The notes under the pieces are model-generated. The model saw only the letters and a program-made list of their open reading frames with translations, was not told where the DNA came from and ran no database searches. DNA of 64,000 nucleotides from Planctomycetaceae bacterium (GTDB lineage: Bacteria; Planctomycetota; Phycisphaerae; Phycisphaerales; SM1A02). This document shows, piece after piece, positions 45,313-52,796 of this stretch (within the stretch, counting starts at the first letter, position 1; every line of letters begins with the position of its first letter). Location of the stretch: the NCBI GenBank assembly GCA_947474065.1, contig CANJHD010000001.1:1-64000 (forward strand). The letters are read 5' to 3'. Made by a program: the position numbers and the translations under genes.

Positions 45313-46193
45313 TCAGCGTTCTGTGCCTGTTCCTTGATGCGATCGATGGCGGTCTTTATTTCCACCACGCGGCGACTGATTTCAACGTCGCCGCTCTTTG
45401 AGGCGATCGTGTTCGCCTCGCGCAGCATTTCTTGGGCAAGAAAGTCGAGCGCACGTCCTGCAGGTTGCGGGTTTGCAGGCTCAATGATCGAACGGAACTG
45501 TTCGACATGTCCGCCGAGGCGGGCGATCTCTTCGGCAATGTCGGAACGCTCGGCGAAGATAGCGACTTCGCGAATCACATCCGCGTCGCTGACGGTCGAG
45601 CCTAACTCCTTCAGTGCCGCGGCGAGACGCACACGGAGCCGATCCTGATAGCTAGCCACAACTGCCGGGGCTCGAACGCGCACTGCATCGAGGCGCTCTT
45701 GAATCTGTTCGCCAAATTCGCAAAGGAGCGCGCGCAGCGCATCCCCTTCCCGCTCACGCATCACGATCAGCGCATCGCATGCTTCGGACAGAAGCTTCAT
45801 CACCATCGGACGAGCTGACTCCGACACTGCGGCGGATCGATCATCAGAAACAACGCCCGGCAGTGCTAGAAGATCTGCAATACGAATCTCCTGCGACAAG
45901 CCCGCAGGCGCTGCGTTGCGCAGTTGTTCGGCATATGCCTCAAGCGCTGCCACATTGATGCGCGCCACATTGCGCGTCGCAATCTCGGTCCAACGAATGG
46001 TGATCGTCACGCTGCCGCGCGTCAAGCGGCGCATCACGACTGACTCGATGTCTGGCTCAAGCCCGTCAAAGTCCGAAGGCAACCGCATGGTCGCCTTGAA
46101 GAACCGATTGTTCACGGAACGAATTTCAACGGAACAACGCGCACCATCCTGCTCGCGTGCAGCAGAACCGAAGCCAGTCATCGATCGAATCAC
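45309..46193 (-). CDS. yicC: YicC/YloC family endoribonuclease
   Basis: A 294-residue protein. The N-terminus MIRSMTGFGSAAREQDG and SVEIRSVNNRFFKATMRLP define the YicC family. The C-terminal domain has RALDFLAQEMLREANTIASKS, the conserved acidic region of the family, whose E. coli member cleaves RNA and helps degrade the small RNA RyhB. Length is normal. It lies between secG (32 bases upstream) and the phosphotransferase gene, with which it overlaps. Confidence 0.95.
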   Translation of the reverse strand: MIRSMTGFGSAAREQDGARCSVEIRSVNNRFFKATMRLPSDFDGLEPDIESVVMRRLTRGSVTITIRWTEIATRNVARINVAALEAYAEQLRNAAPAGLSQEIRIADLLALPGVVSDDRSAAVSESARPMVMKLLSEACDALIVMREREGDALRALLCEFGEQIQERLDAVRVRAPAVVASYQDRLRVRLAAALKELGSTVSDADVIREVAIFAERSDIAEEIARLGGHVEQFRSIIEPANPQPAGRALDFLAQEMLREANTIASKSGDVEISRRVVEIKTAIDRIKEQAQNAE

Positions 46194-46225
46194 TGTGGTG
46201 CCTCGCGAGTCAGGTCAGGGCGATA

Positions 46226-46705
46226 TCAGGGAGCAGAGGGAGCCGGTGCGGCCGGTGCTGGTGCGGCCGGTGCAACAGTCGCTGGAGCCGCACTCGCCGG
46301 CGCAGTGCTCGGTGCTACTGGCGCAGGCGTCGCCGCGGGCGCCAATGGAACGGTCACTGAAGTTGTGCCTGGCTCAGTTGCGGGCGCCGGGGTGGCGGGA
46401 GTCGAAACTGGCGCGGTCGCTGCCTGATTTGCAGCGGGCTTCTCTTCTTTACTGCCCTTCTGCAACTTGAGGTCAATGATGTTCAGCGAGATAGCCAAGG
46501 CAAGGTAGAGGCCGAATGCCGTGACCGTTGCATAGGTCAGTGCGTCGCCAGTACGACCGCCGAAGGCCGTGTCTGTGCCGCCGCCACCGCCGCCGAATGC
46601 CTGCGCGAGTCCGCCACCTTGCGGCCGCTGGACCAGAATGATCAGGACGAGGCAGACGGAGACAACGAGGAAGAGGATGGTGAGGAGCGTGAATGCGACG
46701 CCCAT
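46226..46705 (-). CDS. secG: Preprotein translocase subunit SecG with Ala/Pro-rich extension
   Basis: A 159-residue protein. The first ~90 residues are SecG: membrane helix FTLLTILFLVVSVCLVLIIL, the conserved VQRPQGGGLAQAFGGGGG loop and a second helix around YATVTAFGLYLALAIS. A ~70-residue Ala/Pro/Thr tail (PATPAPATEPG, APASAAPATVAPAAPA) follows, which is not part of the translocase fold. SecG assists the SecYE channel. It starts 12 bases after tpiA, a neighbourhood common in bacteria. Confidence 0.93.
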   Translation of the reverse strand: MGVAFTLLTILFLVVSVCLVLIILVQRPQGGGLAQAFGGGGGGTDTAFGGRTGDALTYATVTAFGLYLALAISLNIIDLKLQKGSKEEKPAANQAATAPVSTPATPAPATEPGTTSVTVPLAPAATPAPVAPSTAPASAAPATVAPAAPAPAAPAPSAP

Positions 46706-46717
46706 TGTGGTAGTCCT

Positions 46718-47518
46718 TCAGTGCCCACCAGCTGCGGACCAAGCCTCCGCCGCGGCGCGGCAGATCGAAGCGAAGTCATCAGCCTTCAGGCTAGCGCCGC
46801 CGATCAGCCCCCCATCGACGTCCGGTTCCACGAAGATCGCCTGTGCGTTCTTCGCGTTGACCGAACCGCCATAAATGATGCGGGTCTGCGCGGCGAATCG
46901 AGAATCATACAGGTCTGCCAACACTCCACGGATCGATGAGTGCATGGACTGCGCATCATGGGGCGTGGCGGTTCGCCCGGTGCCAATCGCCCAGACCGGC
47001 TCGTAGGCCACCACCACGCGATCGGCGGTCTCGGCAGTGAGTGTCCCGAAACATCCGCGCAATTGCTTCGCCACGACCGCTTCGGCGTTGCCACCATCGC
47101 GCTGCGTGAGCGTTTCACCCACGCAGAGGACCGCCTGAAGCCCGCTTTCGAGCGCGATCGCAAGTTTGCCGTGCAACAATTCATCGCCTTCCGCCAAACC
47201 GTGTCGGCGTTCAGAGTGTCCAATAATAACAGATCGGCACCCAATATCGCAGAGCATGTCGGCACTGACTTGGCCGGTGAAAGCACCGCTCGCCTCGGCG
47301 GCGCAGTCCTGACCCCCAAGAAGCACCTGCGAGTGCCCAAGCGTGCGACCCACTGTGAAGAGATAGGGAAACGGCGGATAGACCGCAGCGTCGATCACCC
47401 CTTCTGCGCCCGCGGCCACCAATGCCGCAAGAAGTGCGTCGGCAAGCTCGGTGCCGGACGCAAGGTCAGTGTTCATCTTCCAATTTCCGCCGACAAAGGG
47501 TCTGCGTGAAGCGTGCAT
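46718..47518 (-). CDS. tpiA: Triosephosphate isomerase
   Basis: A 266-residue glycolytic enzyme that interconverts DHAP and glyceraldehyde 3-phosphate. FVGGNWKMNTDL carries Asn and the catalytic Lys, SVIIGHSERRHG the catalytic His, and VVAYEPVWAIGTGRTAT the catalytic Glu with loop 6. GGSVNAKNAQ near the end binds phosphate. Length is normal. It heads the minus-strand run tpiA-secG-yicC-phosphotransferase-PDZ and is divergent from alaS across a 99-base gap that must contain both promoters. Confidence 0.97.
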   Translation of the reverse strand: MHASRRPFVGGNWKMNTDLASGTELADALLAALVAAGAEGVIDAAVYPPFPYLFTVGRTLGHSQVLLGGQDCAAEASGAFTGQVSADMLCDIGCRSVIIGHSERRHGLAEGDELLHGKLAIALESGLQAVLCVGETLTQRDGGNAEAVVAKQLRGCFGTLTAETADRVVVAYEPVWAIGTGRTATPHDAQSMHSSIRGVLADLYDSRFAAQTRIIYGGSVNAKNAQAIFVEPDVDGGLIGGASLKADDFASICRAAAEAWSAAGGH

Positions 47519-47617
47519 TGCCGCAGTCTACGTCCGGAATGGACCGGGCCGCCAACTCCGCGCCAGCCTGCCGGCAAGCCAAAGTGCTGCAAGCGCCGTC
47601 CATACACTGCGCCTCCC

Positions 47618-50446
47618 ATGCACACGCCCGCCCGTAATGCCGCCGATGTCCGCCGCGCCTTCCTCGCGTTCTTCCAGGAGAAGGCTGGCCACACCGTTGT
47701 GCCATCGAGCCCGGCGATCCCGTTCGAGGATCCCACCCTGCTCTTCACCAACGCAGGCATGAACCAATTCAAGGATGTGTTCCTTGGTCAAGGAACGCGC
47801 AACTACACGCGCGCCGTGGACACCCAGAAGTGCATCCGCGCCGGCGGCAAGCACAACGACCTTGAGGATGTGGGTCGCGATACATACCACCACACATTCT
47901 TTGAGATGCTCGGCAACTGGTCGTTCGGCGACTACTTCAAAGTGGAGTCGATTGGCTGGGCGATGGAATTGCTCACCAAGGTGTATGGACTCGATCCGAA
48001 TCGCCTCTATGCAACGTGGTGCGCTGGCGATCCGAAGCAAGCGGTCGCGCCTGATGATGAAAGCCGAAATCTATGGCTGAAATACTTGCCAGCTGACCAT
48101 GTGATCCCTGGCAGCATGAAAGACAACTTCTGGGAGATGGGCGAGACGGGACCGTGCGGCCCATGCACTGAGATTCATTACGACCGCATCGGCGGGCGCA
48201 ATGCCGCAAGTCTTGTCAACAGTGGCGATCCCGATGTACTTGAAGTTTGGAATCTGGTGTTCATTCAGTTCAATCGCGAGCCGGGTGGAAAGTTGGTTCC
48301 GCTGCCAGCGCGCCATGTCGATACTGGCATGGGACTCGAACGACTCGTGAGCGTGCTGCAGGACAAGCGCAGCAACTACGACACTGATTTATTCACACCG
48401 ATCTTTGATCTCACCGCAAAGGTCACCGGCGCACGCGCCTATGCAGGCACGCTCGAAGGCGCGGCAGATATCGCTTACCGGGTCATTGCAGACCATGTTC
48501 GTTGCATTTCCATTGCTGTAGCCGATGGCGCGGCACCCGGAAGCGAAGGACGAAATTATGTTCTGCGCCGCATCTTGCGTCGCGCAATTCGTGCCGGTCA
48601 TCAACATTTGGGCGCGCGCGAGCCGTTCATGTTCAAGCTTGTGCCAGCAGTGATCGAGACACTTGGCGAAACATTCCCGACATTGGTGCAACAGGCGACG
48701 AAGGTTGTGCACACCATTCGCGAAGAGGAAATTGCCTTCGGCAAGACACTCGAGCGCGGCATTGCGCTGTTCGACGAAGCCGCCAAGCGCGCGGGTGCCG
48801 CAAAGTGCATCTCTGCTCGGGACGCATTCAGTCTGCATGACACGTTCGGATTTCCTGTTGACCTCACGCAAGTGATGGCCGAAGAACGCGGCTTCACAGT
48901 TGATGTGGCCGGCTACGAAAAGTTAATGGAAACCGCACGGGAGCGAAGTCGCGAGGGCGGCAGCAAGGCTGAGGGAATGCGCATGCCGCCACCTGATGCC
49001 CTAGAAAAACTGCGGACAGCCCTGCACATTTCTGGCACTGACGATTCCGGTCGCAATGAGCCAAAACCAACCAACACCGACATCGCTGCTATCTGGGATG
49101 GCCATGCGCTGATCAACAAGGCGATCGAAGAACAACGCGTCGCGTTGATCACGCGCAAGACTCCGTTCTATGCGGAAGGCGGCGGACAAGTTGGCGACGC
49201 TGGCTTCTTTGAGGTTTCATCCAATGCTGGAAGAACCCACCGCTTTAAAGTAGAGGACACCCAACGCTCTGGTGAATTCGTGATGCACCTTGGCCGCATC
49301 GAGCACGGGACGGTCTCGGTTGGTGAGCATGCAACACTCACGGTTGAGCGCGGGCGCCGCGAGCGCATTGCCGCCAATCACACGGGGACGCATCTCATGA
49401 ATCATGCGCTGCGCGAAGTGCTTGGCGAAGATGTCGAGCAGCGCGGATCACTTGTATCTGATGATCGGCTGCGCTTCGATTTCACGCACTCCAAAGCGAT
49501 GAGTGCTGACGAATTGGCGCGTGTCGAAATGTTGGTGAATGCGGCGATCGCGCGCACCATGTTGGTGGATGCTGTGGTAGTTCCGCTTGAACTAGCCAAG
49601 GGAATTCACGGAGTGCGCGCGGTGTTCGGCGAACGCTATCCAGACCCGGTGCGAGTGGTCTCCGTGGGTGCCAAGGTAGCGGACATGCTTGCCGACCCAA
49701 CCAATCCGAAGTGGCGGCGATGCTCCGTTGAATTCTGCGGCGGCACGCACACGCGTAATTCAGAAGAGGTTCAGCATTTCGCCATCCTGAATGAAGGAGC
49801 ATCAAGTGCTGGCGTACGAAGAATCTTCGCGGTCACTGGTACCGCGGCACATGCTGCAGAAGCAACGGCGACTAACATTGAGCAGCGCCTTGCAGCGGCG
49901 CGCAAGTTGACCGGCGAAGAACTGACCGAAGAAGTGACGGCAATCGCTGGAGCGCTCGCGGAACTTCCAGTCTCCACCGTGTTCCGCCACCGCATGGAAC
50001 CGGCTGTTGCGGAACTACGCGAACGGGCGAAGGAATGGCGCAAGGCACAAGAAGGCGCAAATCGCGATGTCGTTGTGAGTCAGGCTCGCGCGATCGCTGA
50101 CGAAATGACTACTGGCGCAATGATTGTGGCGAGCATCAGCGGTGCTGATCCTGCAGCACTGCTGTCAGCACTCAGTGCTGTGCGCGCCAAGCGACCAGAG
50201 AGCGCGATCCTCCTCATGAGCGCCGACGATGTCGAAGGCAAAGTGGCTATCGCAGCGGACGTCCCAAAGTCGATCCAGGACAAGGGCCTCAAAGCCGGAG
50301 ACTGGGTGCGCGCAGCTGCGGAAGCATGCGGCGGCAAAGGCGGTGGACGGCCTGACTTCGCGCAAGCGGGTGGCAAAGAGCCAGCGCGCCTGCCGGAAGC
50401 ATTGCGCGCCGCAAAGGCGTTTGCCAGCGCACGCATTGGTGAATGA
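47618..50446 (+). CDS. alaS: Alanyl-tRNA synthetase
   Basis: A 942-residue class II synthetase. The aminoacylation core starts with RRAFLAFFQEKAGHTVVPSS and contains motif 2 (YHHTFFEMLGNWSFGDYF) and motif 3 (RHVDTGMGLERLVSVLQ). The editing domain zinc ligands are in NHTGTHLMNHAL and SVEFCGGTHTRN, and the DHHA1/C-Ala domain ends with GGKGGGRPDFAQAGG. It is somewhat longer than E. coli AlaRS (876). The ATG at 47618 is chosen because it starts MHTPARNAADVRRAF; the longer track start at 47513 invades the tpiA promoter. A full copy of the dispersed hairpin repeat follows 43 bases after the stop. Confidence 0.97.
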   Translation: MHTPARNAADVRRAFLAFFQEKAGHTVVPSSPAIPFEDPTLLFTNAGMNQFKDVFLGQGTRNYTRAVDTQKCIRAGGKHNDLEDVGRDTYHHTFFEMLGNWSFGDYFKVESIGWAMELLTKVYGLDPNRLYATWCAGDPKQAVAPDDESRNLWLKYLPADHVIPGSMKDNFWEMGETGPCGPCTEIHYDRIGGRNAASLVNSGDPDVLEVWNLVFIQFNREPGGKLVPLPARHVDTGMGLERLVSVLQDKRSNYDTDLFTPIFDLTAKVTGARAYAGTLEGAADIAYRVIADHVRCISIAVADGAAPGSEGRNYVLRRILRRAIRAGHQHLGAREPFMFKLVPAVIETLGETFPTLVQQATKVVHTIREEEIAFGKTLERGIALFDEAAKRAGAAKCISARDAFSLHDTFGFPVDLTQVMAEERGFTVDVAGYEKLMETARERSREGGSKAEGMRMPPPDALEKLRTALHISGTDDSGRNEPKPTNTDIAAIWDGHALINKAIEEQRVALITRKTPFYAEGGGQVGDAGFFEVSSNAGRTHRFKVEDTQRSGEFVMHLGRIEHGTVSVGEHATLTVERGRRERIAANHTGTHLMNHALREVLGEDVEQRGSLVSDDRLRFDFTHSKAMSADELARVEMLVNAAIARTMLVDAVVVPLELAKGIHGVRAVFGERYPDPVRVVSVGAKVADMLADPTNPKWRRCSVEFCGGTHTRNSEEVQHFAILNEGASSAGVRRIFAVTGTAAHAAEATATNIEQRLAAARKLTGEELTEEVTAIAGALAELPVSTVFRHRMEPAVAELRERAKEWRKAQEGANRDVVVSQARAIADEMTTGAMIVASISGADPAALLSALSAVRAKRPESAILLMSADDVEGKVAIAADVPKSIQDKGLKAGDWVRAAAEACGGKGGGRPDFAQAGGKEPARLPEALRAAKAFASARIGE

Positions 50447-50488
50447 AGCAGACGCAAGACTCCCGCATGCGCTGCTTGGAACCCGCTC

Positions 50489-50573
50489 ACCTGGCCGCAC
50501 TCGCCGGAGAGGACAAAGCCGCGCTCAGCGGCTGTCCTCGTAAGGCGATTGCGGGCCAGTAAGAAGGCGTGAT
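50489..50573 (+). repeat. Dispersed hairpin repeat, full copy B
   Basis: A 69-base core (50491-50559) folds into a long imperfect hairpin: CTGGC-GCA-TCGCC-GAGGAC-GCCGC, the loop GCTCA, and GCGGC-GTCCTC-GGCGA-TGC-GCCAG. The copy continues with AGGCGTGAT. It lies between the alaS stop and acs. Compared with copy C, the base just inside the GAGGAC/GTCCTC helix differs on both arms, leaving the helix intact. Confidence 0.85.
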
Positions 50574-50609
50574 CGAAACCGCCCCGCCCAACGCGGTATC
50601 GTCGCAACT

Positions 50610-52601
50610 ATGTCGAACGACTCATCTATCCAGTCCGTCCAATCCGAGGACCGCATCTTCCCCCCGCCAACGGACTTCGCCGCGCGCATGGGAACCGTGC
50701 ATGTCCCAGACATGGAGGCGTACCGCGTCATGCACGAACGGTCGATCCGTGATCCGGAGGGATTCTGGGGCGAGGTTGCCGCCGATTTCCATTGGTACAA
50801 GCCGTGGAGCAAGGTGCTCGAATGGAATCTGCCGGACGCCAAGTGGTTTGTCGGTGGTACTACCAATGCGTGCTTCAATTCTGTAGACCGACAGGTAGAG
50901 AATGGATACGGTCATGAATTGGCGATCCTTTGGGAGGGTGAGCCAGTTGCAGGACACGGTCCAGAAATTCGCCGCATCACCTACAGCGAATTGCGTGACG
51001 ATGTTGCCCGCTGCGCGTCCGCACTCGAGTCGCTTGGTGTCAAGAAGGGCGATGTGGTCACCCTGTACATGGGCATGGTTCCGGAACTTGCAATTGCTGT
51101 ACTTGCCTGCGCCCGCATCGGTGCGCCGCACAGCGTGATCTTTGGTGGATTCGCGGCACAAGCGATCGTCGACCGCGTGCATGATGCTGGGAGCGCCGTG
51201 ATCGTGACATGTGATGGCGCATGGCGACGCGGTTCCGTGGTGCCACTCAAGGCAAATGTTGATGCGGCATGTGAGCAACTTCCAGGCGTGCGCAAGGTGC
51301 TCGTACTCAAGCGAACCAACAACGAAGTTGCCATGCATGCCGGCCGCGATGTCTGGTGGCACGATGTAGTTCCCGCACAGCCAAATACACGCGCATGCGA
51401 GCCCGTCGACAGCGAACATCCGCTCTTTCTTCTTTACACATCAGGAAGTACTGGCAAGCCCAAGGGCATCTTGCACACCACTGGTGGATACATGGTGTTC
51501 ACCGCAGCCACTGCGCGCTGGACCTTCAACTTGGTGCCCGAGCAGAAGCAGATGTATTTCTGCACGGCGGACATCGGCTGGATCACCGGGCACAGTTACA
51601 TCGTCTATGGCATGTTGCCCAACCGGGTGCCAACGCTCATGTATGAAGGGGCGCCAAACTTCCCGGCAGAGGATCGATTCTGGGCGATCATTGCTCGCCA
51701 CAACGTGACGCATTTCTATACAGCGCCGACCGCCATCCGCAGCTTCATGCGTTGGGGCGATATGCATCCCGCAAAGCACGACCTTTCGAGCCTGCGCGTC
51801 TTGGGAACCGTCGGCGAACCGATCAATCCGGAAGCGTGGATGTGGTACCACCAGATGATCGGTGGAAGTCGCTGCCCGATCGTTGACACGATGTGGCAGA
51901 CAGAGACTGGCGGCCACATCATCACCCCTCTTCCTGGTGCTACCCCGACCACGCCTGGAAGTTGCACGATGCCGATGTTCGGAATCGATGCTGCCGTGGT
52001 TGATGATGCTGGCAATGAGCAGCCTGCGAATACTGGCGGATTGCTCGTCATTCGCAAGCCATGGCCGGGCATGTTGCGCGGCGTGAATGGTGATCGGCAG
52101 CGATTTATTGAAACGTATTGGAGCCGAGTGCCCGGTATGTATCTCGCCGGCGACAGCGCGCGTCGCGATGCGCGCGGCTACTTCTGGATCATGGGCCGCA
52201 TTGATGATGTACTGAATGTCAGCGGCCACCGTCTCGGAACGGCCGAAGTTGAAAGTTCACTCGTGGGGAGCAAGTTGGTTGTGGAAGCAGCGGTCGTTGG
52301 CATGCCGCATGAGATAAAGGGCACAGGAATAACCGCATTCTGCGTACTGCATCCCGATCATGAGAATGACGCCAGCGACGCCATGCGCAAGCGGCTGATG
52401 GAATATGTTTCGAAGGACATCGGCCCGATTGCGCGCCCAGATGTGATTCGATTCACGACAGCCCTTCCAAAGACGCGAAGCGGAAAGATCATGCGCCGCC
52501 TGCTCCGCGATGTAGCTGCCGGTAAAGAAATCACGCAAGACACCACAACGCTTGATGATCTCGGCGTCTTGGCAAAGTTGCGTGCAAGCGACGGAGAATG
52601 A
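50610..52601 (+). CDS. acs: Acetyl-coenzyme A synthetase
   Basis: A 663-residue AMP-forming ligase that makes acetyl-CoA from acetate, ATP and CoA. LFLLYTSGSTGKPKGILHTTGG is the phosphate-binding loop region, VDTMWQTETGGHIITPLPG the acetate/adenylate motif, LAGDSARRDARGYFWIMGR the hinge, and TRSGKIMRRLLR holds the catalytic lysine that is acetylated in many Acs proteins. Length matches Acs. The ATG at 50610 starts MSNDSSIQSVQSED. It follows repeat copy B and precedes the cellulase leader RNA candidate. Confidence 0.95.
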   Translation: MSNDSSIQSVQSEDRIFPPPTDFAARMGTVHVPDMEAYRVMHERSIRDPEGFWGEVAADFHWYKPWSKVLEWNLPDAKWFVGGTTNACFNSVDRQVENGYGHELAILWEGEPVAGHGPEIRRITYSELRDDVARCASALESLGVKKGDVVTLYMGMVPELAIAVLACARIGAPHSVIFGGFAAQAIVDRVHDAGSAVIVTCDGAWRRGSVVPLKANVDAACEQLPGVRKVLVLKRTNNEVAMHAGRDVWWHDVVPAQPNTRACEPVDSEHPLFLLYTSGSTGKPKGILHTTGGYMVFTAATARWTFNLVPEQKQMYFCTADIGWITGHSYIVYGMLPNRVPTLMYEGAPNFPAEDRFWAIIARHNVTHFYTAPTAIRSFMRWGDMHPAKHDLSSLRVLGTVGEPINPEAWMWYHQMIGGSRCPIVDTMWQTETGGHIITPLPGATPTTPGSCTMPMFGIDAAVVDDAGNEQPANTGGLLVIRKPWPGMLRGVNGDRQRFIETYWSRVPGMYLAGDSARRDARGYFWIMGRIDDVLNVSGHRLGTAEVESSLVGSKLVVEAAVVGMPHEIKGTGITAFCVLHPDHENDASDAMRKRLMEYVSKDIGPIARPDVIRFTTALPKTRSGKIMRRLLRDVAAGKEITQDTTTLDDLGVLAKLRASDGE

Positions 52602-52639
52602 ATAGGCACGCCACTGCGCTTTGACAAACAAGGACGCGC

Positions 52640-52663
52640 AGCAACCGGCTACAAGCCGGTGCT
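52640..52663 (+). other. GC-rich hairpin after acs
   Basis: AGC-ACCGGC pairs with GCCGGT-GCT around the loop TACAA, with one bulged A. It starts about 40 bases after the acs stop but lacks a T-run. It may end the acs transcript or be part of the structured leader that follows. Confidence 0.55.
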
Positions 52664-52679
52664 ATCACATTAATTACAC

Positions 52680-52764
52680 AAATAAATCACAGGAACTGCG
52701 ATCCCCTGCAAAAACCATTGCGTAGGAATTCACGGGCTTGTCCCCTGCGTGACTGTGATTTATT
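52680..52764 (+). promoter_or_regulatory. Candidate structured leader RNA upstream of the cellulase gene
   Basis: A 12-bp perfect inverted repeat, AATAAATCACAG (52681-52692) and CTGTGATTTATT (52753-52764), encloses 60 bases that contain two further hairpins: CCTGCA with TGC-AGG (loop AAAACCAT) and TCACG-GG with CC-CGTGA. The result is a three-way junction of the size and shape of a riboswitch, ending about 25 bases before the AAGGAAG ribosome-binding site of the cellulase gene. The phrase TCCCCTGC occurs twice inside. It does not match any riboswitch class I can recall, including c-di-GMP types. Folding was done by eye. Confidence 0.55.
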
Positions 52765-52796
52765 CAGTTCGGCCGTCATTTACAACAAGGAAGACC

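Noticed and set aside
52615-52764. c-di-GMP-I (GEMM) riboswitch upstream of the cellulase
   Set aside because: Fragments such as GACGC and CCGGCTA look similar by chance, but the P2 tetraloop hairpin and receptor expected in this class are missing.
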